A stretch of 60,289 bases of DNA from Pigoraptor chileana (GCA_943704495.1 CALSCR010002709.1:1-60289), one strand, 5' to 3'. Counted from the first letter of the stretch, positions 37,301 through 50,181 are shown. A program made the numbers and translations. Notes: generated by a model not told the origin, from the sequence alone.

Positions 37301-40300
37301 CGGCTGCGGCGGCCGTCACGGGCACGTCCATCCGCGTCTGCGATACGGCGCTGAGCTGTGCCTGGCTGGGCGTCGCGTAGATGGGCTCCCCGTCAGCCGT
37401 GGAAAAGTTGACGAAGTATGCGGGGAAGGACGCGGCCGAAGTGCCCACAAAGTGCTTCTCAAAGACCGACGCAAACGCCTTGTCGTACGACGTGAGGTCG
37501 GCGGGGTCGACGAGGCGGTCGCTGAACACACGGTCGCAGTTGTACTTCCAAAGGGGGAGAAACAGCGCCTCCGAGGGACACTGGCTCAAGCCCTGGCACA
37601 CGCGTACAAGGTCACGCATATTGAAGTCGTAGTGCCACCGCTCGGCTGTTCGCGGAAGCGCGGCGGCGAGTGCTTGGAGGAGACCACGTGATGCAACGGC
37701 GCACCGCGAGACAAGGTCGTACGGGGCGCACTCACGGGACAGATATGCACTCACAATGCCCGAGAATATCGTGTCGACAGAGTCCTCATGGGGTGCGCCG
37801 AGGCTGAACACGGCAAAGTGGCGCTTGAGCCTGTCGGGTATGTCCTCGAGCCCAGCGGCGGGCGGGCGCATGGCGGCGTAAATCCCAACGTCAATCAGCA
37901 CCTTGAAGTCCCCGGGCTTCTCTAGGCTGTAGAAGCCACCGTCCTCCACGAGCTGCCGCAGAACCTCGTTGGCGGGCTGTTCACCAGCGATGCTTGTGGC
38001 GGGCAGGTTGATGTCGTCCACAAATGCACACAACCGCTTGCCGTTCTCTGCGCCAAATGTACGTCCCTGACGACGCTGCACGCACGTCTCTACAAACTGT
38101 TGCACTCCGCTCGCATTCGTCGCGCCAGAATACACGAGGCGCTTCACAATCTGCGAGTCCGTCTCGCGTGACGACAAAAAGTCGGCAATGATTGAAGTCT
38201 TCCCCGACCCAGGCGCACCCACAAGGAGCACGTTGCGGCGCTCATCCGCGGCGAGCCCGAGAAGGTACTTGACGCGGACCGTCTCGGCCGTCTCGACAAA
38301 GGGCTCCGTGAAGGCGGGGACAGCGGCGTCGCCGGGTCGCATGATGGGCACCATGGACTGCCAGAGATCCCACTCGCCAGTCTCGTCCAGATAATAGTCA
38401 AAGATGGTGAAGCCGGGGTCCATTGTCGGCAGGGACGGGCACAGAGAGCGCAGGAGCTCCGTGAAGCCGGCGCGCTCGCCGTCGGGAAGGAGGCCGCCGA
38501 CAGACCACACTAGCGCAAAAGTAAACACGCGCTCATGCCTGTGGTCGACCTCGCGCGACTCGCGGGGGGCGGGCGTCGCGGGGGGCATCGGGGAATTCGA
38601 CGGCAGCGGCGTGCTCAAGCCCACGTGGCCAGTGGGCATGGGCGTCGCCGGGGGGGCGAGTGCGGCGGTCGCTACAGTGACCACAAACGTGCCGAGGAGG
38701 GCAGCAAGCAGCGCGGTGCACGTGCTCAGCAGCCCCACAGAGCATACGCGCATTCTCGTCGTCTGGGATTCGGCATTTACAAAGCGAAGCGTTTTGTCGA
38801 CGTATCGTTCAAACAGCGGCCGCAGCAGCAGTGCCTCCTCCGGCGGGCGCGTCTGCAGCCACGACTCCACCATAGGCTTCCATCCGAGGACAGACTCTCC
38901 CACATACACCACGCCGCACCGCGAGATGGCGCCGGGCGATGCAAAGCGGAGGTCTGTTGTCTCAAAGACGAGGCGGATACCCGTGGCCATCGGGAGGCGG
39001 TCGCCGTTGACTAGCGTCAGCGTGCCGCTCTCGTCGAGGGCGTTGGCGAGCGTCTCTGTCCACGGAGCCGCGATGGGCCCGTCAAAGCAGAACCACGACG
39101 TCGTGTTCTTTGCCTTCACTGCTTTGCGGAGCAGGGCTGAAAACACGCCATCAATCCAGTCGCGGCCGGCGCCCCCATCAAAGTGCCCAAACAGCTGCTC
39201 GTTTGTGAGGGCACACGTATTGAACCGTTGCACCTTGTGGACCATCCCCGACCCCATCGCACTCAACGCCGCCGTCAGCGTCTCGACAGCCTTGGATTTT
39301 CCGGCGCCGGCGGGGCCAACCACGACGATACCCTTCCGCGCGAGTGCCAGCGAATGCAGCTCCATCACCTTGCTCACCCACGGAGTGTGCTGTATCAGCC
39401 CGGCGTCAGAGGCGCGCTTGCGGATGGCGCGCTCCACAGAGTCGTGCCACGAGCCGTCGTCGCTGAGGGGCGCAACATCGAGAAACATGTCGCGGAGGAG
39501 CGCGCGGAAGACAGGGAGATCGTGCTCGAGCAGGCGCGGCGCCGTCGTATCGTGGATGATTTGGGTAAGCAGGGCCACGTCTTTTCGCGTTGCGCCGTCA
39601 AACTGCGACGTAGCAATGGCCTGCACGGATGACAAGTTGTTGTTGGTGGTGCCTGCCGGGACAAAGAGATTGACCACGCTGCGCGCAGAGTGTATCGCGG
39701 GATGGTTGGCGGTGCTCGGCTGCTTCGTGAGCGGCTGCTGGCTGGCGGACTGCGGCGGCGCCCCTCCGTCCGCAATAAACTGCGCGCGGCGGGTCTTCTC
39801 GTGCCCCGCAAACTCGAGGATGGAGAGCACCGTCCGCAGCCCAAAGTCGTAGTGGGGCTGCCGCGACAGCTGCTCCTCGCACAGGCGGAAGAGCATGACC
39901 GTCTTGCGCGCAATTGTGCGCACCTCGGACAGGCCCATCGAGGCGAGGCGCACGCGCACAATGACCTCCGTGTCCGGTGCGACAAAGGCGACCTGCCGGA
40001 ACAGCGCCTTCATGTTGCTGGGCATCAGGCTGCTCTGAGACAGCGAGCCCGCCACCATCCCCATCGTCGCAAACATGCCAAACTGGGGGCCCACGCGCAA
40101 GTGCTGGCCGTCGGTAAATACGCATGTCTTCCGTCCGGCGCGAATTGCGCTCAGAACAACATGCAGCTGCTGCGCAAATACAGACAGAACCTGAAACTGG
40201 ACGCGAGCGAGCTCGTCAAAGCACCCGAAGGCGCCGCTCTGCGCAAGGCCCTTGAGAAGGCTGCCGAGTATGCCGGAGTCCATCTGGTCCGAGCAATTGA

Positions 40301-43300
40301 GCACGACGACGTAACGGCCCAGCATGCGCCCCAGGTCCTTCACCGTCTCCGTCTTGCCCACGCCCGACGGGCCAAAGGGAACCGCACCCCGGATGCTCGC
40401 CAGGGCTTGTGTTAGCGCAATAAACGCGCGCTCCGTCAGCTGTGTTGCGACCAGGCGCGCACGGCCCCCGAGGTACTCGAATCCATACCCAAACGATGTG
40501 TCCAGCAGCGAAAACTCAACCTCTTCACGCTTCGACTGCCCCCCACCGCTTGTGGACGAGCGTGTGTCGCCGGCGGTACTGCCATTGGCTGCCGACACCG
40601 ACACGGGTCCCGAAGATGCCGCGCTCATTGCGGAAGCCGCCAACTGGGATGCCCCGGAGCCCGCATGGCCATGAAAGTAGACGCGCACGTGGCGCTGCCA
40701 GTCAAACTCGGTGGGATCCTTAACCTTCTTGCGCACAACGTCGTCAAACGTGTCTCGCTGGTGCATTGCAATCACAATGAGCAGCTGCAGCCGCGCAATC
40801 TCCGCACGTGTCAGGCCCTCGCGGCGCACGGCCTCCGTTAGTCGCGAGAGTGTCGTCGTAATGCGGCGATTGGCAGCAATGATTGTCCGGCGGTCGGCCT
40901 TCTGCTCCCGAAGCGCGTCCTCGGCATGTTCCGTCCACGTGACCTGCGCAAGGAGGCCCGCAATCTGCGCGGGAAGGCGCTGGGCAAGCTCATCGACGTC
41001 TGCATGGTCGTCGCGGTACTTTGCCATGGCGCCACGCAGGGAGCCCACGAGCGAAGACCGCAGCTCATCGCGGAGTACGGCAAGCCACTCTTCAACGCCC
41101 CCGCGGAGGCCGACGCCGCTCGCAAGGGCATAGCGCTCGCCTTCCTCGGATATGATGGCGGTGATGTGCGTGGCGTCGGGTCCTGGGCGATCAAACTCTA
41201 TGCCCGCGACGTTGTCAAAGATGGACTTGAGAAAGGGGACAATGGACGACGGGCGCCCGGCGTTGCTCAGCATGCCCAGTAGAATGGGATCCGACACAAA
41301 GTAGAAGCGCGGGAAGGCCTGGCGCTTGGCCTCGAGGTACCCGGCGAGCGACTTTTGGCAGAGCTCAAGCTGATCGGTGAGGTGCTGCAGAAGGTGCTTG
41401 AGGCCCTCGTTTCCGTGGCAGCAGTGGATGATGTTGGGCGCCTCAAACGCGCGCTGCATGATGGCGTTCCAGCTGCGGTCGATCATTGCAAAGCGCTTGG
41501 CTTCCTTGGGCAGCTGCGACGCAATGCGCGGATCAGAGAACACGGACTCCAGGTACGTCCACATGTTCTGCACGACGAGCCACTGCTCCACAACCTCCCC
41601 AATGGTGGACAGCTTTGCAACCCACAGCGACACTTCCTCGCGGAGAGGCGCAATGTACCGCGAGTTGAGCATCGACGCCAACGCAATCTGCGAGTCCTCG
41701 AGGAGGCCGATCGTCCGTTGCGTCTCCGCTGGCGACAGAATCACCGGCCCGTCGCCAGTCGGGCGGAAGCGCGAAAAGACAAGCGACTGTTCACTCCACT
41801 CCTCCTCAATGTGGCGCATGCGCGTCTCAAGCTCAAGCTCCATCGACGCAGAGTGTGTGATGGTCGCAATCTCCTCCCGATAGCGAAGCAGGCCGAGATC
41901 GAGCAGATGGCCCAGGCGAAAGTACTCGGCCTCCACCTTGAACGACTTGCCAGTCACCCCCATCACCTGCAGCCAGTGTCGGTTCTTGATTGCCGCCGCT
42001 CCCAGCGAAGACACAACCGGCAGCACCGCCGCGTACGCGTCCAGGCATCGCCGCAGCTCACGGTACGCCTCCCACTCGCGCAGCCTCTCGGGCAGCGACG
42101 CGGCGGCCTCGACGTAGCTCTGCAGCTCGGTTGCAAGTGAGTCAAAGTCCGTGGACGACCACAGAAGACCCCTGAATCGCCTGTCAAACTCAGTGACGTC
42201 CGTGTACAGCGAATAGAGCGACTGCAGCATGGCAAGCTCGGCCTCCGTCTTCTCAAGCTCAGGATACGCCGTCACCTGCAAGCCAAAGAGGCGCTCGCCG
42301 GCCTCGAGTGCCATTCGGTTTGCGTTGCGCTCGTCAAACATCCGGGTGAAGCGCGAAAGGCGGGCGAGGGCATCCGCCGGCTTAAGACCAGGGACCATTG
42401 GCCCGTTTGCGTCAAAATCGTTTCTAAACTGGATGACGTCAACCACGAACGCCTTGACCTGGCGATCCAAGTCTCGCTGAAACTGCACGCGCAATGCTCC
42501 CAGGCGGTCCGTGATGCCGTCTGCGGCCACGCGAATGCCCTTCCAGTCACGGCGCAGAGCGGCAACAGCGTCCGCCTCCTCCTTCGGCACGTGCACTTCG
42601 TAGTTGAGAAGGAGGTCGTAGCGCTCCTCAACGGGGCACAGCATGGCGCCCATCTCGGCGTCCTTTTCCTTCACCTCCCGCAGCAGCTGCGTAATGTCCC
42701 GCAGGTCGTCCAGCGTGCCAATCTGCTTTGACAGGCGTTGCCCCGTCAGCGCCATGTACGAAGACACAATCTCAAGTTCCCGCCGCGCATCCTCATGGAG
42801 GCTCTTGGCAAACTGCGTCTTCCACGCGCCGGCCTCTGCCTTGAGCGAATACTTGAGCGACTGCGTGACGAGCAGAAGGGGACCAACAATCATCGCGGGG
42901 TGTATCTGCTCAATGTCCCGTTCGACCGACAGAAAGTGGCGGATTTCGCTCTCAAAGTCGTCCAGCCGCGGCTTGGAGCGCAAAAAGGCATCGTACGTCG
43001 CGTGGATATCGCGCTTCCACAGCGCATCAAAGCGGCGAAACGACGCCAGCTGGTCAAGCACACCCGCGCGGAGGCCCTCAGCGGTGCCCGTGAGGTGCAG
43101 CACGGCCTTGACGGCGCACGGGGTTTCGCAGACGAGCCCGTAGAGCGACTGGCGCACAAGCGAATTGGCGCCAGATGACGAGTCGGAGATGCTTGGCACT
43201 GCCACGAGTGCCGCGCCATGCACTCCCGCCCAGGAGCGCACAGAGTGGCTGCACCCAAGAACCATGTGCACAACACGACCAACGACATCTTGTATGTCCT

Positions 43301-46115
43301 CGAGTGTCGGCGTGATCGTAAAGTCCGGGATTGCAAGTTCAACGTCCACAAAAAAGAGTGGCACAGGCTTGCCGCCCCGTGTTTTGGGCTGTGGCGGAAT
43401 GAGCCCGAGCCTTCGGCGCAGAAGGTCAAGCGAATTTGTGATTGCCGACACAGTTGCGTGGTAGAGGAGGCGCGCATAGTGTGCGAGGAGAGCGTCTGCG
43501 CTCTGCTCCGTGGTGGCCTTCCGCGCGTCGTCAGAGTGGGCGCCGTGGTGGTGCTGGGGATGCTCACGTGACTGCGTCGTCTGCTTGCCTGCCGCTGGCA
43601 CGTGCTCCCCCGCCCCAGGCGCCGTGCTTGGGACCGTGGCCCGCGCCATGCGGATGACGTCCTGCAGCCCCGCCAAAATGCCCGTCGTGCGCGCAGAAAG
43701 AAGCTCTGCGTTTGTCCGCACTGCAGCCTCTTGCGCCGACACAAACTCCTCCGCAGTGTACGTCCGGTCCCGCCCGACGTCGAGAAGGACGCACGTGCCA
43801 ATGGCGGCAAGGTCCCTATCCACGCGCGACTCCATCGCCTCGTTGAGCGCGCCGACAAGCGAGTCGAGACGCGCCAGGCCCTGGTGTATCCGATGCAGGT
43901 ACGCGTCTATGTTCATCGAGCTCCACGTGATCGACACAAGGCCAGGCTTGAACCGCGCGGCAAGGTCTTCAAAGTGCGGCGCAAGCAACGGGCGCAGCAC
44001 TGGATTCACGCGCCCGACAATGCGCTCACGCCGCCCAATCACGTGCGCCAGCTGGTCGTGGTACCGCTTGAAGCGCGTCTCCTGCCCCACGACGGCAAGC
44101 GCAGCCTCCGGGACGCGCAGACCGAGGCGCACCATCCAGCGGGCCTCGTGCATGAGCTCAAGGACGGCGCTGTCAAAGTTGACAAAGAGGGATCCGTCCT
44201 CGCCCTGGACGAGCAGAGTCGCCTGCAGGCCCGCCTTCACCGTGTCCACGTGGTGGCACCACTGTTGATGCCAAAGTGTCTCAAACTCAATCAGTGCACC
44301 GGCGACTTTGTTGTATATCCGAAACACCCTCCGCGCTTCCTGCAGGTGGAATAAACGATTAACGATTATTGGCACAAGTCAATGACAGTCACAAGCGCAT
44401 GCATGCACAAGCCAGCCGACTACTTCATGGAAATGGATCCTCACCTTGCTCGCCATGACGGCTTTTTGCTCGCGAAAGGTCTTCATCGGCTCTTCGATCC
44501 TGCGCAGAAGGTTGCGCGCCCACGCAATGTTCCCCGCGACGAGCGGTGAGTTGCGAATGAGATGCGGCTGTTGCTTGTCGCGCTCGTACATACCCTGCAC
44601 GCTTTCAAGCTCCCCTTCGTACATGAGAAACACATCAAGGTATTTTGAGTCGAGCTCGTTGCGGACGCCGGGCCGACCCGTAACCGGGCGGAACATAGCG
44701 AGGAGGGACAGCGCCTGCTCGGTGGTGCGCTTGTTCTCAAACGACGCGTTGACGTATTTGCGCAGGCTAATCTCAATGTCGGTGACCCTTCGGGTGAACT
44801 CAATGTGTGCGGCATCGATTGCCACGTCTGTGATCTGCCCGCAGCCACCCTCCTCAAACGCCGCAAGTGTGCCCTCCCGCAAGTGCGCTATGTCATCCAG
44901 AAATTCTGCCACGCGCTCGACAAGCGGCTCCGAGGGCGACAAGAGGCCAAGAAGATCCACATACTGTGCACGTGTTACCACAATGTCAACCAACTGCCGC
45001 GCGTTGTGCACAAACCGCTCAAAACGTGCAAAGACGACAGTCTCGGGAAGGTCCAGCGGTCGATTTTTGGGGCCGCCAACGAATTTCTCCTGCGTGGCAT
45101 GTTTGGATGTGATTCACAAGGATTAAGGCTCTATCTTTAAACGTCTCGAGGAGGGAGACACAAAAACAAAAACAGAATGCGCTTGGCTGTGAGCCAGAGT
45201 GCGGATGTGCGGCGGATGGAACCGTGCACTGTACCTTGATGGCACCAAACTGCTCCTGGTAAGCCTTGTTGAGGGCAGCGCATGCATCCGCGCGCGCCGT
45301 CGCCTCATCAGGGTGCACGTGCCATATGTTACCTGCACCCTCCCCCGCAAGATACGCACGGCATGCAGCTACTATCTGAGCCGTGACATTCACAAACACG
45401 GAGGTGACCTTCTCCTTGGTTGCATTGGCCTTGGCGACCGCGTGCACGGTGCGAATCCCATTCAGAATCATCGGCAGCGCGTCCATTATGCTTGCGGGTG
45501 TGCCATTGGTGATCGGTGAGGTTGTTCGCCGCAGTGTTTCGAGATACTTGACGTTATCCTGAACGAAACAGGGTTAAATACAATTGTGTGGCGTGAGCAG
45601 CAGAACATTGCCAGCAATTACCGCAATAAAATATGAGACGCATGATGGCATTCAGTGAGGGGATTCGCATGCCGCGCGCACCTTCGCTTCGTTGGCGGCA
45701 TCCGTGATGCTGGCGTCAACGACCTTCCACCGCTTGAGGAGGCGGGACTTTGCTGCAACGAGCACGCCAAGCACTGCCTTGCACTCCGCCGTGCGCAGCT
45801 GGTCCACAATCGCATTGAGACTTCCCTGCCGCTCCCGCCACGTCTCCAGCTCTGCCGCAGCAGGGTCATCGTGCGCGTGTGCGTCGCCAGAATGTGAATC
45901 GCCTGCCACTGGTCGTCCATTGGCAGCGGCGGGTGATGCACCCGAAGAGACGCCGGAGGCAGTCGTAGTGCCGTTACCCTCGAGTACACGCTCGATGGTA
46001 CCCATCCAGCCCTCCAAAAGCACTGCGAGCCACAGCCAAATCAATGAGCATACTTCTTATAGGGCACTGAGGTATGCTTGAGAGAGCGAGAGAGATAGAG
46101 AGAGAGAGAGATAGG

Positions 46116-46172
<57 letters not shown>

Positions 46173-46903
46173 ACTGAGGAGTCATGTGCAGGAGCTCACG
46201 AATGCCTACCTTCAAAGTGAGCCACGAATTCGGGATTGTTTGCGACACGGTTGAACGTGGCCTGCTTGTTCTCCACGTCGTAGCGCGCCTCTGGCTTGGC
46301 AAGCACAATGTCATGCCTGTCGTGTTGTGTGGCTGCGTTCTGCACTGACGCGGAGAGCTTCATCAGGCTACCGATGCACTGCGCGGCCGTGTCATCCGAG
46401 GCCTTTCCCCAGTCGCTCTTTGCGGATAGCAAAGGCACAAACACTTCACCCAAAATGCGGTCGAGGCTGGCAAGCACAGGCTCGCTAATCTCCCCGCAGA
46501 GCACCTCATTCTCGAACCGGAACACATCAACGGGCCGCTGTGCATTTACCCGCACAAAAAACACGCACTTCCCATGCAATGCAGCGTCGTCTCCGTGAGA
46601 CAGAAATAGGGTCACGGGCGGAGGTGCGATGGAGGGCCGAGTGTGCGGATGCGCATCATGCCCGTGGCCATCGCCATTGGCAGCCGTCCCCTCATCATCA
46701 TGAACCTTTGCCGGTCGCGGAGGCTGATAGTGTACAAAGAGGCGCTCAGGGCCTTCCGCCGAAAGGAAGTCGTTGACATCGCTCAGCACAATGTCGTCGC
46801 ATAGGAAGTCCTCCACAACGGTCGGGTTGTCGAACCCTCCAAGGCCAAACGCCTCCTGGAGTCGCGATATGATCCACCAATGGCGCTCATCAAGCTGCTC
46901 CAT
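31317..46903 (-). CDS. Axonemal outer-arm dynein heavy chain, DNAH5/DNAH8 (gamma) type, with atypical motor motifs
   Basis: Nine exons on minus join in phase: 46903-46210, 46022-45682, 45558-45235, 45089-44445, 44339-33309, 33125-32924, 32765-32371, 32216-31878, 31712-31317; 4788 residues, slightly above the family norm. The N-terminal RHWWIISRLQ and the linker block QLPKEAKRF...PRFYFVSDP resemble DNAH5/DNAH8. AAA1 has Walker A GPSGVGKTET and Walker B CFDELAR, but the usual TMNPGYAGR reads TMGMVAGSL. AAA2 (GPAGAGKSK) and AAA3 (GAPGSGKTS, FVDDINLP) look normal. The AAA4 P-loop reads GPGGSGRRS, with Lys replaced by Arg. The stalk tip is Ala/Val-rich without the usual microtubule-binding signature. 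The C-terminal cap is typical (MYVNGFFLRGAGWD, KWVLRGV). The family drives ciliary beating as part of outer dynein arms. An upstream in-frame Met at 46954 is an alternative start. Confidence 0.93.
46080..46168. repeat. (GA)n-(TG)n compound microsatellite in first dynein intron
   Basis: About 30 bp of GA-rich repeat followed by an uninterrupted (TG)26 tract (46117-46168). It lies in the 187-bp intron between dynein exons 1 and 2; on the sense strand it reads (CA)n followed by a CT-rich pyrimidine tract near the acceptor. Confidence 0.92.
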
Positions 46904-47442
46904 TCCGCCTGCATGCACGGACGCTCCCCCTTGCCCCTGTGGACCTCGATGCAACCGTCAGCCTATCCCTCTAAACCGCCGTTGTCAACGAGACACATGC
47001 CGCTCCCATTATAGTTTGTAAAATCCACTTGCACCGTCGATTGATAACGCCAGCTAATGTGGCGGAAAGTGCAGCAGTATTAAGTACCTAAAATTCACGG
47101 TCAGTAATGTTTTGTGTGTATTCTTACAAAAGGGAGATCTAAAAATCTGTGCCAGATGCGACCCAGCAAATGCGGGCGAGTAGAATGTGAGAACCCGCGC
47201 CCTTGCCCACTAATGCGCGCCAGTCTAATTGCCTCGGGTGAGGACGTCAGAGTTGGGACTCTGGTTCAAAATGCGCCAATGGTCGATCCTTAGCAACCGT
47301 TGCCACCGGGGCACTAGAGGACTAGTATTTCCTAATTAGGCATATTATGAGACAAATTGCCTTTCATGGCATAAATGTCGCCTTTGTTGAGTGCAATTCT
47401 GCAAGGAACTGAAGCAACACTGAAGCAACATTGATGCGCCCG
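46904..47442. promoter_or_regulatory. Upstream region of the dynein heavy chain gene
   Basis: The 539-bp gap lies between the Jagunal stop and the dynein start, head to tail, and should hold the dynein promoter. AGCAAC and GTTGCC half-sites adjoin at 47292-47304, in the everted order for an RFX X-box. No other signal is clear. Confidence 0.4.
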
Positions 47443-47990
47443 TTATTGCTTCTTGCGTCCTGCGGGAGACCAAGCGCGTCGGAGAGCGACACCGTGGTAG
47501 AAGATGGCGACCTGAAGCACTGCATATGCACCCAGAAGTGCTCCAGCAGTGGACGACGAGGACGAAACGACGGGATACAATGCCCCCACTGCGCCTAATG
47601 ACGCCAGCGCAAATCCACCAAGGCAAACCTTGAGCAGTGCAGAATTATTCTTCGGGAGCGCCCGCAACGTACCGACGGCAAGAGACACTAGCAGCGATGC
47701 CCATGCCACAAGGGCCTCTATCTTGATGGAAGTCCGTAGTACGATCACAATTAGCGGCGCGATGCCGATTGTCAAGATGGCGAGTACTTGAAGGCGCGCC
47801 TTCAGGCTGCGTTTGCGCCAAGTGACATTGCCCAGTTAATAAATATCAATTTTTAAAAATCGCTCACTGTCACCGGAAAGTTTCGTTGCTGACGCAAACA
47901 AGTGGATACTCACGTGGCACTTTCCTTGTATTGCGCGACAACTACCTGTCGAAAGGCATAGTCGGATCCGTCTGTGCCTTGGGGACGCAT
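47443..47990 (-). CDS. Jagunal homologue, ER membrane protein
   Basis: Two exons, 47990-47914 and 47806-47443, join in phase to give 146 residues (human JAGN1 has 183). The N-terminus GTDGSDYAFRQVVVAQY matches the JAGN1 N-terminal block, as does SATLKARLQ after the junction. About four hydrophobic segments follow, with the conserved-looking LPKNNSALLKVCLGG between segments two and three. A basic AGRKKQ C-terminus fits a cytosolic ER-retention tail. In animals Jagunal organises the ER and early secretory traffic. The gene diverges from RWDD1. Homology rests on short blocks, so the family call is good but not certain. Confidence 0.8.
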
Positions 47991-48395
47991 GATTAGACAA
48001 TCATAGGAGAGGATTGAGAAGAAAAGGGAGGCTCACTTTCGACATTTCTCAGAGCTGGACTTACATATTGTTTGGACAGTATCTGATTCGTTGCCCATTA
48101 CAGACACACGCAACCTCCCGAGACTAGCATCTGGTCATCTGGTGAAATAGGCCACGTGACCCGGCCACAGCCGTGAACATCTGGCCACTGACGTGGCGTG
48201 ACGGGACGGCTGAAACACAATACGCAACAAAAACAATAATTAGAATTCGCAAGCATGAAAGCACATGCGCATTTGAAGTTGAGCAAAGTCTGTGTGTGTG
48301 TGTGTCGTGTCTCTTGTTCGTCTGTCAGCATACCTTCAATCAACTCGTTGTAATCAGCGCACGGCTTCTTGGTTCGTGTGGGCAAAGTCATCGAG
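47991..48395. promoter_or_regulatory. Divergent promoter region of Jagunal and RWDD1 genes
   Basis: A 405-bp gap between two divergent starts. A CACGTGAC element (E-box palindrome with flank) lies at 48153-48160. Confidence 0.5.
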
Positions 48396-49331
48396 ATGAC
48401 GAGTAAGTGGATCTGTCTCTGCATTTTAGATATGCCCTTTTGCGCCACATTGTCGCATGAAATGGTCTTAATTTCACTCCAATTGATGGGCATTCATGCG
48501 TTGACCGCTGTCGCACACGGAACCGCAGACTATCATGAGGAACAGGCGATGGAGCTCGAGGCTCTCCAGGCCATATACGCAGACGACTTTGAAGGTGCGC
48601 GGCTGCTTTGCGGGAGTTCGTCCTTGCACTACGCCTGTCATAAGCCCGACTCAAACTCTTTCTTCCCATTACTGTGACGACCTGCCTCGACAAATGATTA
48701 TGCCATGCCTGACGCACTGCTGCTTGTTACTGCAGAGCTTGCGTCGGATCCCAAGAGTTTTCGGATATCTATTGCATCTGAGGGTGTTGACGAGGATGAA
48801 CAGAGTGAGTGTCGGCTGTTGGTATTGTCCCTTGCACTCCCGCCAATGTCTAACAGGCATTTGCTTCTCCCGCAGTCTCCCTGGTGCTCCAGTTGACGTA
48901 CTCGCCGACATATCCCGATGAGCTGCCCATCATGGACATCGAAACGGACGATCTCGAGCCTTCACAAATAGAAGCGCTCAGGGAAATGCTTGTTGACCAG
49001 GCATGTTGATTGCTTTGGCTGCTGTCTGTCAACTCTTGTGTGTGTTTGCGTGCCCATGTGCATTTGTGCGTATGGTGTGAGCTTGTGCCTGTGTGTGTAC
49101 GCTGAAGGTACTAAAACCGCTATACTGCCCCATATTCCCTTACATTATGTGCGCAATCGCTGTTGCAGGGCAACCAATCCCTCGGAACTGTAATGGTCTA
49201 TACGCTGGTGTCGGCGGCAAAAGAATGGACGGATAACATCGGCATTACCGCGCGACAAGAGCGGGAGTCTGCCGCAAGGGCCATAATTGAGCAGGAGAAG
49301 CAGGCGGTGCGTGTATGTGCGTGAGTGTGTG

Positions 49332-49387
<56 letters not shown>

Positions 49388-50146
49388 AGCCTGCCGGGCG
49401 CCATACCGCCACACCGCCAACTCATGTCCATCTTCACTTTGCCCTTCTGTTCGTTCGTGCGAGGCGCCGGTTTGGGCATAATCATAAGCCAGCACAGACA
49501 GCTCGCATCGCTATATCTGATCGCGGCCCACGCACATGTCTGCATGCATTGATTGTGTACTGCTGCAGGAGCAACGGAAGTTTCATGGTACTCCAGTAAC
49601 CATCGACACTTTCAAGGCGTGGAAGGCTGCCTTTGACAAGGAGATGGCGGATGTCGCCGCTAAGGCCGGTGTCAAGATCGACACAAAGAAAGCCAAGCTG
49701 TTCACTGGTACGGGGACCCCTTGCTTGGCCTTGGTAATTGGCGTTGTTAATGCCGCCATGCGTCACTACCAAACCCCCCGAGAGGCCGCAATGTCTGCAA
49801 GCAACGACACCTTTCGTCCGTTGATGTGCTTGTCTGTCTGTCAATGTATGTGTGTGTGCAGGCCGTCAGCTGTTCGAAAAGGACGAGACGCTCAAGGATT
49901 CGGATATTGCTGCATACGACGAAGGTGATTGTTTTTGAACCATTTATTACTGGTCTCGATTGAAAAGTGCTTTCTTTTTTTGGCGTGCGTGCGCTTGTGC
50001 TCACAGTTACATTTGTTGCTGTCGTGGTTTTGCGTGCAGGCGACGTTGTTGTGGACGAGACTCTCTTCGAAAACATGGGAGATCTTGACCTCGATGCCGA
50101 CGAAGATGGCACCAACATTCAGTTTGGAGACTCAGATGAGGATTAG
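48396..50146 (+). CDS. RWDD1: RWD domain-containing protein, RWDD1/DFRP2 family
   Basis: Eight exons join in phase: 48396-48402, 48529-48594, 48736-48804, 48876-49000, 49169-49306, 49569-49707, 49862-49924, 50040-50146; 237 residues, against 243 in human RWDD1. The first coding exon is only 7 nt. The RWD domain opens HEEQAMELEALQAIYADDF and carries the hallmark YPDELP. The C-terminal half has FHGTPVTIDTFKAWKAAFD, GRQLFEKDETL and a very acidic tail, all as in DFRP2. The family binds and stabilises DRG2-type GTPases linked to translation. Intron 4 starts with GC rather than GT (49001), because only that junction keeps the frame. The stop lies 35 bp from the stop of the facing endonuclease gene. 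Confidence 0.95.
49334..49384. repeat. (GT)25 microsatellite in RWDD1 intron 5
   Basis: Uninterrupted GT tract inside intron 5, directly followed by a CAG that could act as a cryptic acceptor; the acceptor that keeps the frame is at 49568. Confidence 0.92.
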
Positions 50147-50181
50147 TTTGAATGAAGTCCCGCCCTCTCTCATATCCTGTA

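Noticed and set aside
33322-44354. Many long plus-strand ORFs of up to 482 residues across the dynein gene
   Set aside because: They are antisense shadows caused by high GC and strong codon bias; none has a recognisable domain.
47286-47310. Possible RFX X-box upstream of the dynein gene
   Set aside because: AGCAAC and GTTGCC half-sites adjoin but in everted order; a true X-box has GTTGCC before GGCAAC.
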